Origin: an uncultured Eubacteriales bacterium
GTDB lineage: Bacteria > Bacillota_A > Clostridia > Christensenellales > Aristaeellaceae
DNA length: 35,262 nt
Assembly: GCA_902766515.1 (NCBI GenBank)
Contig: CACXEB010000290.1
Span: 1 to 35,262, forward strand
Reading direction: 5' to 3'
Of the stretch, positions 1 to 7,146 are shown piece after piece (within the stretch, counting starts at the first letter, position 1; every line of letters begins with the position of its first letter). The notes beneath the pieces were generated by a model. The model was not told the DNA's origin, did not search any database, and was given only the letters and a program-made list of their open reading frames with translations. The translations under genes were made by a program, and so were the position numbers.

Positions 1-1
1 C

Positions 2-244
2 GCGCTCTATTCCTCCGATATCTTCTATGATGAGGCCGGCAGCGCGCAGGTCATGAAAAATCTCGGCGTACTCGCTACAGAGATGGAGGCCGCCGGGCTG
101 TATATGAACGCAGCACGCGCCGGCAAGAACGCGCTGTCGATCTGCACGATCTCCGACCACCTCTTTACCGGCGAATCCCTACCGGCAGAGGAGCGGCAGA
201 CGACCTTCACCCAGATGATGGAGATCGCGCTGGAAATCGCGTAA
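2..244 (+). CDS. deoD: Purine nucleoside phosphorylase DeoD-type, C-terminal part (5' end outside window)
   Basis: This is the last 80 residues of a trimeric/hexameric-type purine nucleoside phosphorylase, which splits purine (deoxy)nucleosides with phosphate into base and (deoxy)ribose-1-phosphate. The frame is open to the left edge. The segment EMEAAGLY holds the Glu that contacts the ribose in this family, and ICTISDHL supplies the conserved Ser-Asp whose Asp protonates the purine. The ERQTTF stretch and following helix match the usual DeoD C-terminus, so the 3' end looks intact. It is followed at 321 on the same strand by a YbaK-like gene and may share its transcript. The N-terminal two thirds, including the start, cannot be seen. 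The family call is firm; substrate preference cannot be read from this fragment. Confidence 0.9.
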   Translation, partial: ALYSSDIFYDEAGSAQVMKNLGVLATEMEAAGLYMNAARAGKNALSICTISDHLFTGESLPAEERQTTFTQMMEIALEIA

Positions 245-320
245 CCACTGGGCTCTTTGCGGGATAGGCGGCAGCTTCCGTCTTCCTTGGAACTCAGATG
301 ATCAAAAGGAGACTTTTCCC

Positions 321-806
321 ATGTCCATCGAACGGGCCAGAGCGCATCTGGCTGCCTTCGGTCTTGAAGACCGCATCCTTGAATTCGACGTTTCCAGCGC
401 CACCGTCGCACTGGCTGCGCAGGCTGTAGGATGCGCGCCTGAACACATTGTCAAGACCCTCTCCTTTGAAAAAGGGGAGAGGGCCCTTCTGATTCTCGCC
501 GCCGGTACGGCACGGATCGATAACCCGAAGTTTAAGAAGCGTTTCGGTATGAAGGCGAAAATGCTGGGCGCCGAACGCGTCGAACCTTTGACCGGGCATG
601 GGATCGGAGGCGTTTGTCCCTTCGGTATTCCGGACGGTACGGAGGTCTGGCTGGATGAGTCCGTCCGCGGGCTCGATCCCGTTTATCCCGCTGCCGGAAC
701 GCCGAACAGCGCCGTGCGCCTTTCTGTCCATGAACTGGAAAGCGCCAGCGGTGCCTCGGGATGGGTGGATGTATGCAAAATGCCTTTAAAGGAGGAAACC
801 AAATGA
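321..806 (+). CDS. YbaK/EbsC-family aminoacyl-tRNA deacylase
   Basis: This 161-residue protein matches the usual length of free-standing YbaK/ProX-type editing domains, which hydrolyse mischarged tRNA (Cys-tRNAPro or Ala-tRNAPro). The conserved Lys of the family is in HIVKTL (K45), and the glycine-rich loop with the PFG signature is at about 96-102. A strong ribosome-binding site (AAAAGGAGA) lies just before the ATG. Its TGA stop overlaps the ATG of the downstream M55 peptidase by 4 bp, so the two are probably translationally coupled. A GC-rich hairpin lies within the coding sequence at 457-483 and appears to be coding coincidence. Which tRNA is edited cannot be told from sequence alone. Confidence 0.88.
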   Translation: MSIERARAHLAAFGLEDRILEFDVSSATVALAAQAVGCAPEHIVKTLSFEKGERALLILAAGTARIDNPKFKKRFGMKAKMLGAERVEPLTGHGIGGVCPFGIPDGTEVWLDESVRGLDPVYPAAGTPNSAVRLSVHELESASGASGWVDVCKMPLKEETK

Positions 807-1612
807 AAAGGATCTTTATCTCCTCGGATATCGAGGGTACCTGCGGAATCGCCCACTGGGATGAAACCGAGCTGACCAAGCCGGATCACGCCCGCTTTGC
901 CAGGCAGATGACCAAAGAAGTCTCGGCTGCCTGCGAAGGCGCTTTTTCCGGCGGCGCAGACGATATCCTGATCAAGGACGCCCACGACAGCGCGCGAAAC
1001 ATCCTGCCGGATGAGCTGCCGCGCGGTATCTCCATCTTCCGCGGCTGGGGCAGCGATATCCATTCCATGATGTCCGGCATCGATGAAAGCTTTTCCGGAT
1101 GCTTTTTCACAGGCTATCATTCCTCCTCCAACACGGATGCCAACCCCCTTTCCCATACCTTCAACACGCGCAACACTTCGATCCGCGTCAACGGGATACA
1201 GACCAGCGAAATGCTGATGAACGCTTACTCCGCCGCCCTTTATGACGTCCCTGTGCTGATGGTGACCGGCGACCTGGGTGTCTGTGAGCAGGCGAAGGCT
1301 CTCCTGCCCAACGTCTACACCGTGCCGGTAAGCCGGGGCCGCGGAAACGGATCCATCTCGATCCATCCGCAGGAAGCGGTGGAGCGCATCCGGGAAACAG
1401 CGGAGAAGGCAACCCGCGAAGCACTTGAACATCCGGAACGCTTCCAGCTGAACCTGCCTCCCAAATTTGACTGTGAAGTGGAATTCATCCACCATTACGC
1501 TGCCCGCCGGGCCTCTTTCTTCCCGGGTGTGCGCCAGACAAGCCCCAGGGCCGTCATCTTCTCTTCCGATTCCTGGTATGACTGCCTGCGGTTCTTTATG
1601 TTCTGCCTGTAA
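803..1612 (+). CDS. M55-family D-aminopeptidase (DppA-like)
   Basis: This 269-residue protein belongs to the zinc-dependent peptidase family M55. Its type member, Bacillus DppA, releases N-terminal D-amino acids such as D-Ala from D-Ala-D-Ala peptides. The N-terminal SDIEG gives the metal-binding Asp9 and Glu11. KDAHDS (His61), GYHSSS (His106) and the Glu of SEMLMNA (Glu136) fit the remaining zinc ligands, and the SPRAV-to-LRFFMF end is typical of the family. The chosen ATG has AAAGGAGG about 8 nt upstream and overlaps the stop of the deacylase gene; an in-frame ATG 42 bp earlier lacks such a site. There is no signal peptide, so it should be cytoplasmic. It may recycle D-amino acids from peptidoglycan, but no transporter is nearby, so this is inference. 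Confidence 0.9.
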   Translation: MKRIFISSDIEGTCGIAHWDETELTKPDHARFARQMTKEVSAACEGAFSGGADDILIKDAHDSARNILPDELPRGISIFRGWGSDIHSMMSGIDESFSGCFFTGYHSSSNTDANPLSHTFNTRNTSIRVNGIQTSEMLMNAYSAALYDVPVLMVTGDLGVCEQAKALLPNVYTVPVSRGRGNGSISIHPQEAVERIRETAEKATREALEHPERFQLNLPPKFDCEVEFIHHYAARRASFFPGVRQTSPRAVIFSSDSWYDCLRFFMFCL

Positions 1613-1654
1613 GATACTGTTCGTTTTGAGTACTTTTCCAAAAGAGTTTTAAAT

Positions 1655-1703
1655 AAAACCGGAACGGATGATTTCTTTGGAAATCTCTGCTCCGGTTTTG
1701 TTC
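1655..1703 (+). terminator. Probable rho-independent terminator after the M55 peptidase gene
   Basis: The arms AAAACCGGA (1655-1663) and TCCGGTTTT (1691-1699) are a perfect 9-bp inverted repeat. The loop contains a second hairpin, GATTTC-TTTG-GAAATC. The T-rich tail TTTTGTTCT follows the stem, and the structure starts 43 bp after the stop codon of the M55 gene. This is a reasonable terminator for the deoD/deacylase/M55 transcript, although the tail is interrupted by a G. Confidence 0.6.
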
Positions 1704-1948
1704 TCTGCATCATAACTTCTTTCTGATTTGTAAACAATGCATCATTCTTCCTTTTTATATTAAGTAATTTATTAAATTGCTTAATATTTGGAACGAATAC
1801 GTACCGTTTTAATAATATAAGAGTTTCTAATATTTATAAAGTACATATATTTTGTGTAATATTAATATGTTATTAATAATATTGAAAATAAGAAGTAACA
1901 AAAATAAGTTAAAATAAGCATTGAAATACAAATTGAGGTATATAATGG
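1704..1948. other. AT-rich intergenic region without a gene
   Basis: Between the M55 gene and the secreted-protein gene lie 336 bp without a convincing gene. The stretch from about 1740 to 1945 is strikingly rich in A and T (many TAATA/ATATT runs), unlike the GC-rich coding sequence around it. It holds an imperfect palindrome at 1759-1785 and several possible promoter boxes: TTGTGT at 1852 with AATAAT at 1875, and TTGAAA at 1882 with weak -10 choices. None is good enough to name as the promoter. GAGG at 1935-1938 is the likely ribosome-binding site for the gene at 1949. Confidence 0.6.
1759..1785. repeat. 27-bp imperfect palindrome in the AT-rich intergenic region
   Basis: The left arm ATTAAGTAATT and right arm AATTGCTTAAT are inverted copies with one mismatch around a short AT-rich centre. 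It lies about 170 bp upstream of the secreted-protein start. It could be an operator or simply a by-product of the base composition; no partner regulator gene is adjacent. Confidence 0.4.
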
Positions 1949-2449
1949 ATGAGATGTCTTAAACTGACCGCCTTTCTCGTGTTGCTGCTGATGATGTCCT
2001 TATCAGCAGTTAAAAGTTTTTGCGCAGAAACACCGCGGGGGCGTGTTCCGGTTTATGGATATAAGGATACCATTCACAAAGACAACAGGAAATTTGCGCC
2101 TTATGCCATCCTTATTGAAGAACGGAATGTGACAGGTCTCTACTTGGAGTATACCTACTCGAGATACAACAGTCATCAGCGCGCCTGGAAGGTCCGCATG
2201 GTGGATAAGGACGGAAACCCGAAGCCCAGCCACGGTAATTTGCGCATCACCTTCCCCTTTCCCAGCATCTGGTCTGATGAGATTGAGGCTTACTGGAAGT
2301 GGACGAAGGCTTATGCAGAGCGGTATGACTGGTCTTATAACATAGTGGGCTATCTGTTGCCGACAACTTCCACTCTGAACAAGGACGGCGTGCAGATCCA
2401 GTTCAGAAATGAGTTTTCCAACGCAATCGTCACGGTTCAGTTTGAATAA
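1949..2449 (+). CDS. Small secreted protein of unknown function
   Basis: This 166-residue protein is not recognised. Residues 1-26 form a clear Sec signal peptide: a basic start (MRCLK), a long Leu/Met-rich core and a likely cleavage site after SFCA. The mature part of about 140 residues is rich in aromatic residues and short charged stretches (AWKVRMVDKDG, YWKWTKAY), which suggests a small beta-rich extracellular domain. The single Cys lies just before the cleavage site, without a convincing lipobox. The ATG is preceded by GAGG at 10 nt. The coding region is less GC-rich than its neighbours and follows the AT-rich patch, which is compatible with recent acquisition. It stands alone between a terminator and the ribokinase promoter, so it is probably monocistronic. 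Confidence 0.7.
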   Translation: MRCLKLTAFLVLLLMMSLSAVKSFCAETPRGRVPVYGYKDTIHKDNRKFAPYAILIEERNVTGLYLEYTYSRYNSHQRAWKVRMVDKDGNPKPSHGNLRITFPFPSIWSDEIEAYWKWTKAYAERYDWSYNIVGYLLPTTSTLNKDGVQIQFRNEFSNAIVTVQFE

Positions 2450-2485
2450 TCGGTAAGGCTTTAGACGAAGCAATTGATTAAGGAT

Positions 2486-2528
2486 ACCGCCACACAGACA
2501 TTCTGTGCGGTGTTTCTTTTTGCTTTTT
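2486..2528 (+). terminator. Rho-independent terminator after the secreted-protein gene
   Basis: An ACCG...CACAG / CTGTG...CGGT stem with a 3-nt bulge and a 5-nt loop (ACATT) is followed directly by TTTCTTTTTGCTTTTT. It begins 37 bp after the stop codon. Stem plus T-tract is the classic intrinsic-terminator layout. Confidence 0.75.
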
Positions 2529-2564
2529 AACAGAATACGCCCTCTGAGTGTACCGGACTGCTGG

Positions 2565-2593
2565 TTGAAACAATCGCTATCGCCGTTTATAAT
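2565..2593 (+). promoter_or_regulatory. Sigma-A-type promoter of the ribokinase gene
   Basis: TTGAAA (2565-2570) and TATAAT (2588-2593) are separated by exactly 17 bp and match the vegetative consensus at 5 of 6 and 6 of 6 positions. The expected transcription start is near 2600, giving a leader of about 40 nt to the ATG at 2642. This is the best promoter match in the window. Confidence 0.8.
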
Positions 2594-2641
2594 CCTGTTA
2601 TCAGAAAATCTGCTGCAGGACAGATAAAAGGAGTGATCACC

Positions 2642-3574
2642 ATGAAGCAGAAGGTTACGGTTTTCGGCAGCTTTGTCGTGGATCTGATGACGCGCTCCCC
2701 CCGCTTACCGGTTCCCGGTGAAACGGTAAAGGGCAGCTTTTTTAAGCAGGGAGCCGGCGGAAAGGGTTTTAACCAGGGGATCGCGGCGCACAAAGCCGGT
2801 GCTGACGTCTCCATGATCACCAAACTGGGAAGGGATTCCCTCTCCAGGGTTGCGCTCGACGCGATGGATGCGGTCGGCCTCTCGCAGGACTGTCTCTTCT
2901 GGCACGACGAAGCGCCGACCGGCGTCGCGCTGATCCTGGTCGACGAAAAGACCAGCCAGAATGAGATCGTCATCGTGCCGGGTGCCTGCGCCACGATCAC
3001 AGAGGAGGATATCGCCTCCGTCCGACAGCGCATCCTGGAATCCGCCTATGTTCTCCTGCAATTGGAAGTCAACCAGGATGCCAACGAAAGCGTCGCGGCG
3101 CTGTGCAAAGCAAACGGCGTCCGCCTCATCATCAACACCGCCCCCTACCAGCCTGTCTCGGATGAATTCCTGTCCGGCTGCTATCTGGTCACACCAAACG
3201 AAGTGGAAGCCGAAGAACTGACGGGCGTTCCTGTCACCGATCTGACCGGCGCAGACCGTGCTGCGCAGGTTTTCTTCGGCAAGGGTGTGCAGAATGTGCT
3301 GATCACCCTGGGCAGCAGGGGTGTCTATCTGAATGACGGCGCTCATTCCGAGATCATCCCCGCTTATACCGTCAAAGCCATTGACACTACCGGTGCAGGG
3401 GATGCCTTTAACGGCGGCCTTCTGGCAGCTCTTGCAGAAGGCATGGACCTTCGCAGCGCCGCTGTGTTTGCAAATGCGGTTGCCGCACTTTCCGTACAGA
3501 AGCTGGGAACGACCCCTTCCATGCCCACAAGGGCGGAAATCGACGCGTTTATCGCCGCGAATCCCTGCAAATAA
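2642..3574 (+). CDS. rbsK: Ribokinase (PfkB family)
   Basis: This 310-residue PfkB-family sugar kinase most resembles ribokinase, which phosphorylates D-ribose to ribose-5-phosphate with ATP. The sugar-binding GAGGKGFNQ motif is at about 37-45. The ATP-site signature DTTGAGDAFNGG is at 248-259, with Asp254 as the catalytic base. The TPSMPTRAEI end is typical of ribokinases. The start is placed at ATG 2642 because AAAAGGAG ends at 2633, eight bases before it; an in-frame GTG at 2633 overlaps that site and is unlikely. The gene has its own promoter and no adjacent ribose transporter. Ribose released by nucleoside phosphorolysis is one possible source, since deoD lies nearby. Another PfkB sugar cannot be excluded. 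Confidence 0.85.
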   Translation: MKQKVTVFGSFVVDLMTRSPRLPVPGETVKGSFFKQGAGGKGFNQGIAAHKAGADVSMITKLGRDSLSRVALDAMDAVGLSQDCLFWHDEAPTGVALILVDEKTSQNEIVIVPGACATITEEDIASVRQRILESAYVLLQLEVNQDANESVAALCKANGVRLIINTAPYQPVSDEFLSGCYLVTPNEVEAEELTGVPVTDLTGADRAAQVFFGKGVQNVLITLGSRGVYLNDGAHSEIIPAYTVKAIDTTGAGDAFNGGLLAALAEGMDLRSAAVFANAVAALSVQKLGTTPSMPTRAEIDAFIAANPCK

Positions 3575-3578
3575 TACA

Positions 3579-3716
3579 AAAGCCCGTTTTATCTGAAATC
3601 TGCTCATTTATGGATACCCTTGTCTTTCCAAAAAACTCCCCTGACAGGGGAGCTGTCACCGGAGGTGACTAAAGGGTTTATAATCAAGCAGAATGCTCAG
3701 AATAAAACGGGTATTT
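3579..3716. repeat. Structured intergenic element: nested inverted repeats with two internal hairpins
   Basis: Four nested structures fill the gap between the convergent ribokinase and tpiA genes. The outer arms, around 3581-3596 and 3699-3714, share the core CCCGTTTTAT and its complement. Inside, ACCCTT (3616-3621) pairs with AAGGGT (3672-3677). Within that are two perfect short hairpins: CTCCCCT-GAC-AGGGGAG (3636-3652) and GTCACC-GGA-GGTGAC (3655-3669). The double-hairpin core with GAGCTGTCA between the stems resembles high-copy intergenic repeats that I recall from clostridial genomes; this is memory, not a search result. It encodes no protein. It may act as a bidirectional terminator, a mobile repeat of MITE type, or both. 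Confidence 0.7.
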
Positions 3717-3730
3717 TAAATTGTGTTCTC

Positions 3731-4480
3731 TCAGAGATCGTAACGGACGACCTTGGAGAAGTCCTCTGCCTTCAGGCTGGCACCGCCGATGAGACCACCA
3801 TCGATCTCCGGCTGAGCCATAAGGCCTTTGGCATTCTTGGGATTCATGGAACCGCCGTACTGGATCCGCACTTCATCCGCCGCATCGCCATAGACGCTGC
3901 GGATCGCCTTGCGGATGACGCCGATGGTCTCATTGGCCTGCTCATCCGTAGCCGTAAGGCCCGTTCCGATGGCCCAAACCGGCTCATACGCGATGACGAC
4001 CTTGGCCACCTGCTCGGCAGTGAGACCGGTCAGCGCGGTCAGCGTCTGGTAGGTAACGAGTGCGTCCGTGTATCCAGCTTCACGCTCTTCTTTTTTTTCA
4101 CCGACGCAGATGATGGGCGTAAGCCCCGCGGCGACCGCGGCGAGAGCGCGCAGATTGACGGTGGCATCCGTCTCGCCGAAGTACCGGCGGCGCTCGCTGT
4201 GGCCGAGGATGACGTACTCGACGCCGCTCTCCTTCAGCATCGCCGCGCTGAGCTCACCGGTAAAGGCTCCGCTCTCTTTCCAGTGCATGTTTTCCGCACC
4301 GAGCTTGACGTTTGTGCCTGCAATGACCTCTTTCACAGCGGCAAAGTCGACGGCAGGTGTGCAGACGACGACATCGCACGGAGCGTCCTTCACCAGCGGA
4401 ATCAGGGCGGTGACCAGTTCTTTCGCCTCGCTGGGGGTCTTATTCATCTTCCAGTTTCCGGCAATGATGGGCTTGCGCAT
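3731..4480 (-). CDS. tpiA: Triosephosphate isomerase
   Basis: This 249-residue TIM-barrel enzyme interconverts dihydroxyacetone phosphate and glyceraldehyde-3-phosphate in glycolysis and gluconeogenesis. All key residues are visible: Lys11 in GNWKMNK, His94 in LGHSERR and catalytic Glu166 in AYEPVWAIGTG. The phosphate-binding GGSMNPKN and GGLIGGASL loops are present near the C-terminus. The length is normal for bacterial TpiA. The ATG is preceded by AAAGGAGG at 10 nt. It lies 86 bp downstream of pgk on the same strand, the usual glycolytic pairing. The gap contains a 10-bp hairpin that could modulate read-through from pgk. No gap (GAPDH) or gpmI gene lies in this window. Confidence 0.97.
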   Translation of the reverse strand: MRKPIIAGNWKMNKTPSEAKELVTALIPLVKDAPCDVVVCTPAVDFAAVKEVIAGTNVKLGAENMHWKESGAFTGELSAAMLKESGVEYVILGHSERRRYFGETDATVNLRALAAVAAGLTPIICVGEKKEEREAGYTDALVTYQTLTALTGLTAEQVAKVVIAYEPVWAIGTGLTATDEQANETIGVIRKAIRSVYGDAADEVRIQYGGSMNPKNAKGLMAQPEIDGGLIGGASLKAEDFSKVVRYDL

Positions 4481-4533
4481 GGGTATGGTTCCTCCTTTAA
4501 TATGCTTTGGATCCCTTCAACAGAAAGGAAGGG

Positions 4534-4559
4534 AAACCGCCGGCAGGCACCGACGGTTT
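4534..4559. terminator. Hairpin between pgk and tpiA
   Basis: AAACCG-CCGG (4534-4543) pairs with CCGA-CGGTTT (4550-4559), including one wobble, around a 6-nt loop. On the + strand it is followed by TTTTCTTTTCTTATTTC, so it looks like an intrinsic terminator for + strand (antisense) transcription running into pgk. On the - strand only the short TTTCCCTTCCTTT follows, so it would be at most a leaky attenuator between pgk and tpiA. Confidence 0.4.
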
Positions 4560-4566
4560 TCTTTTC

Positions 4567-5769
4567 TTATTTCTCGTCCAGGCACGCGACACCGGGCAGA
4601 ACCTTGCCCTCCAGATACTCCAGAGAAGCACCACCGCCGGTGGAAATGTGGGTCATCTTGTCGCCCAGTCCCATCTGTTCCACAGCCGCTGCAGAATCGC
4701 CGCCGCCGATGATCGTCACGGCTTCACTCTCTGCCAGCGCCTTCGCAACGGCGAGGGTCCCGGCAGCCAGGGTCGGGTTCTCAAAGACGCCCATCGGGCC
4801 GTTCCAGATGACGGTCCTGGCGCTCTTCACGGCATCCGCAAACAGCTCGCAGCTCTTGGGGCCGATATCGCAGCCTTCCATATCATCCGGGATCGCGTCC
4901 ACGGAAACGATCTTGGTGTCCACCGGCGCGTCGATCGGGTTCGGGAAGGCGGGCACGCAAACCGTGTCGACCGGCAGCAGCAGCTTTACGCCCTTCTGCT
5001 CCGCCTTCTTCATCATCTCCGCGCAGTAATCGATCTTGCTCTCGTCCAGCAGGCTGTGGCCGACGCCGTAGCCCTTGGCCTTGAGGAAGGTGAACGCCAT
5101 GCCGCCGCCGATGATCAGCGTATCGACCTTTTCAAGCAGGTTGTTGATCACGTTCAGCTTATCTTCGATCTTCGCGCCGCCCAGCACGGCCACGAAGGGA
5201 CGATCCGCGTTTTCGAGGGCCTTGCCCATGATGGACAGCTCTTTGCCGATCAGGTAGCCGGCCACGTTGGGGCTCAGGAACTTGGTCACGCCCTCGGTCG
5301 AGCAGTGCGCGCGGTGGCAGGAACCGAACGCGTCATCCACATAGCAGTCCGCCAGGGAAGCGAGCTCCTGGCTGAACGCTTCGATGTTCTTGGTTTCTTC
5401 CTTGCGGAAACGGGTGTTCTGAAGCAGGACAACGTCCCCTTCCTTCATATTCGCCACGGCAGCCTTGGCGTTTTCGCCCACGACCGCGTCGTCATTGGCA
5501 AACACGACGGGCTGGCCCAGCAGCTCGCTCAGGCGAACGGCCACGGGCGCCAGGGAGAACTTTTCTTCCGGACCGTTCTTCGGCTTGCCCAGATGGCTGC
5601 ACAGAATCACCTTTCCCCCGTCGCTGATCAGCTTGCGGATGGTCGGCAGCGCGGCGACAATGCGCTTGTCATTGGTAATTTTGCCGTCCTTCATGGGAAC
5701 GTTGAAGTCACAACGCACCAATACGCGTTTTCCCTTGACCTGGATGTCATCAATTGTTTTCTTGGCCAT
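4567..5769 (-). CDS. pgk: Phosphoglycerate kinase
   Basis: This 400-residue enzyme transfers phosphate from 1,3-bisphosphoglycerate to ADP, the first substrate-level ATP step of glycolysis. The N-domain signature [10 protein letters not shown] is near residue 20. NTRFRKEE is the usual (E)NxRF(H/R)KEE motif. GGAKIEDK and the C-terminal GGGDSAAA nucleotide loop are also present. The length is normal. The start is placed at 5769 (MAKKTIDD): AAAGGAG lies 11 nt upstream, while an in-frame GTG 12 bp earlier overlaps that site. It is the first gene of a pgk-tpiA pair, and a candidate promoter lies about 60-85 bp upstream, divergent from the aldo/keto reductase promoter. Confidence 0.97.
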   Translation of the reverse strand: MAKKTIDDIQVKGKRVLVRCDFNVPMKDGKITNDKRIVAALPTIRKLISDGGKVILCSHLGKPKNGPEEKFSLAPVAVRLSELLGQPVVFANDDAVVGENAKAAVANMKEGDVVLLQNTRFRKEETKNIEAFSQELASLADCYVDDAFGSCHRAHCSTEGVTKFLSPNVAGYLIGKELSIMGKALENADRPFVAVLGGAKIEDKLNVINNLLEKVDTLIIGGGMAFTFLKAKGYGVGHSLLDESKIDYCAEMMKKAEQKGVKLLLPVDTVCVPAFPNPIDAPVDTKIVSVDAIPDDMEGCDIGPKSCELFADAVKSARTVIWNGPMGVFENPTLAAGTLAVAKALAESEAVTIIGGGDSAAAVEQMGLGDKMTHISTGGGASLEYLEGKVLPGVACLDEK

Positions 5770-5826
5770 TGCTGAACACACTCCTTTACGATCAATCTCT
5801 CAGAGTCGGTGATTCCGACAGCTATT

Positions 5827-5855
5827 ATCTTACCACAACGCCCCTGAAATAACAA
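5827..5855 (-). promoter_or_regulatory. Candidate promoter of pgk-tpiA
   Basis: On the - strand TTGTTA (5855-5850) and TAAGAT (5832-5827) are 17 bp apart. Each matches the sigma-A consensus at 4 of 6 positions, and GATAAT overlapping the -10 is an alternative. The position, about 60 nt before the pgk start, fits a normal leader. The match is moderate. Confidence 0.5.
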
Positions 5856-5902
5856 GGGTGGATTTTTCAGCGTAATCCGCCTCTTTTCGATTCTCTTTTG
5901 CC

Positions 5903-5931
5903 TTTTCAACATCGCGAATCTATGGTATGAT
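5903..5931 (+). promoter_or_regulatory. Promoter of the aldo/keto reductase and xylanase genes
   Basis: TTTTCA (5903-5908) and TATGAT (5926-5931) are separated by 17 bp and match the vegetative consensus at 4 and 5 of 6 positions. The -10 box covers an in-frame ATG candidate at 5927, and the expected transcript start near 5938 lies past the ATG at 5936. This supports the later start at 5984. Confidence 0.6.
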
Positions 5932-5983
5932 AGCCATGGAGCAAATTGACACCCTACCGCATCGACAGAGGAGGAAAGCAGGC

Positions 5984-7105
5984 ATGAGCGACAACTGGGC
6001 GCAGAACACTTTCAAGCTGGGTTTTGGCCTGATGCGGCTGCCCAAGCTCGAGGATGGCAACATCGACATTCCGCAGGTCAGCGAAATGGCCGACCGGTTC
6101 ATCGCGGCCGGCGGTACCTATTTCGATACTGCTTATGTGTATGACGGCGGCGGCAGCGAGGCCGCCTTCAAGGCCGCCGTCGCCGACCGGTATCCCCGTG
6201 ACCGCTATACGCTGGCGACCAAGCTCAATGCCTGGCATCAGTGCCATGACGAGCAGAGCGCCAAACAGCAGTTCTATACAAGCCTGGAACGCACCGGCGC
6301 GGGTTATTTTGATTACTATCTGCTGCACGCCCTCCAGCGGAACAATTACCAAAAATACGACGAATACCATATCTGGGATTTCGTGAAGGAGCTGAAGGAA
6401 AAGGGCCTGATCCGGCATTACGGCTTTTCCTTCCATGCCGATCCGGAATTCCTGATTCAGATGCTGACGGAGCATCCGGACGTGGAATTCGTACAGCTGC
6501 AGATCAATTACGCGGACTGGAACAATCCGGGCGTCGCCTCCCGCCGCAACTGGGAGATCTGTCGGGAGCGGGGCATTCCCGTCACCATCATGGAACCCGT
6601 CAAGGGCGGCATCCTGGCCGATCCGATCGACGCGGTCAAAAGCATCCTGGACCGGGCAGGGAACGGCCTCTCCTATGCCAGCTGGGCTGTCCGCTACGCG
6701 GCGGGCCTGCCCGGGATCGTCACCGTGCTGAGCGGGATGAGCAGCCTTAAGCAGATGGAGGACAACCTCAGCTATATGCGGGATTTCCAGCCGCTGACCG
6801 CGGAGGAGCAGCAGCTGATCCGTGAGGCGCAGGACGCGCTCAGCAACGACCGGTCGATCGCCTGCACCTCCTGCCATTACTGCGTCAAGGGCTGCCCCAT
6901 GAACATCCCGATTCCCGAGATCTTCACGGTGGTCAACCGCAGCAAAGGGAGCCCGCATTTCAGGACCGTCCGCGAGTACAACATCGTGACGCAGGGCAAA
7001 GGCAAGGCCCATGACTGCATCCAGTGCGGCCAGTGCGAATCCGCCTGCCCGCAGCACCTGCCGATCATATCCCTGCTGAAGAACTGCATCGAACTGGAAG
7101 CCTGA
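5984..7105 (+). CDS. Aldo/keto reductase with C-terminal two-[4Fe-4S] ferredoxin domain
   Basis: This 373-residue protein fuses an aldo/keto reductase barrel to a bacterial ferredoxin-like tail. Asp48 and Tyr53 (FDTAYVYDGG), Lys80 (ATKLN) and the His of YYLLHAL make up the AKR catalytic tetrad. The tail carries two Cys sets, C294/C297/C300/C304 followed by Pro and C345/C348/C351/C355 followed by Pro, as expected for two [4Fe-4S] clusters. Family members are common in anaerobes and their substrates are mostly unknown. The start at 5984 is chosen because GAGGAGG lies about 9 nt upstream and the promoter rules out earlier ATGs. The xylanase gene follows after 41 bp with no visible terminator, so the two are probably co-transcribed, although a link in function is not evident. 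Confidence 0.88.
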   Translation: MSDNWAQNTFKLGFGLMRLPKLEDGNIDIPQVSEMADRFIAAGGTYFDTAYVYDGGGSEAAFKAAVADRYPRDRYTLATKLNAWHQCHDEQSAKQQFYTSLERTGAGYFDYYLLHALQRNNYQKYDEYHIWDFVKELKEKGLIRHYGFSFHADPEFLIQMLTEHPDVEFVQLQINYADWNNPGVASRRNWEICRERGIPVTIMEPVKGGILADPIDAVKSILDRAGNGLSYASWAVRYAAGLPGIVTVLSGMSSLKQMEDNLSYMRDFQPLTAEEQQLIREAQDALSNDRSIACTSCHYCVKGCPMNIPIPEIFTVVNRSKGSPHFRTVREYNIVTQGKGKAHDCIQCGQCESACPQHLPIISLLKNCIELEA

Positions 7106-7146
7106 CCCGTTTCCCAGCTCATATTGTAAATGGAGGTTCAACCATC

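Noticed and set aside
457..483. GC-rich inverted repeat CCCTCTCC ... GGAGAGGG looking like a terminator
   Set aside because: It lies in the middle of the YbaK-family coding sequence, has no T-tract, and encodes conserved-looking residues (TLSFEKGERA). It is best explained by codon content.
1921..1946. TTGAAA (1921) with TATAAT (1941) as the promoter of the secreted-protein gene
   Set aside because: The spacing is only 14 bp and the -10 box lies two bases before the start codon, so the transcript would lack the ribosome-binding site.
1613..1948. Origin of replication or attachment site in the AT-rich gap
   Set aside because: No DnaA-box cluster, no adjacent dnaA, integrase or tRNA gene, and no direct repeats flanking the patch were seen.
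3620..5775. Two long + strand frames opposite tpiA and pgk
   Set aside because: Both are antisense to unmistakable glycolytic genes with all catalytic residues. The first also runs through the structured intergenic element.
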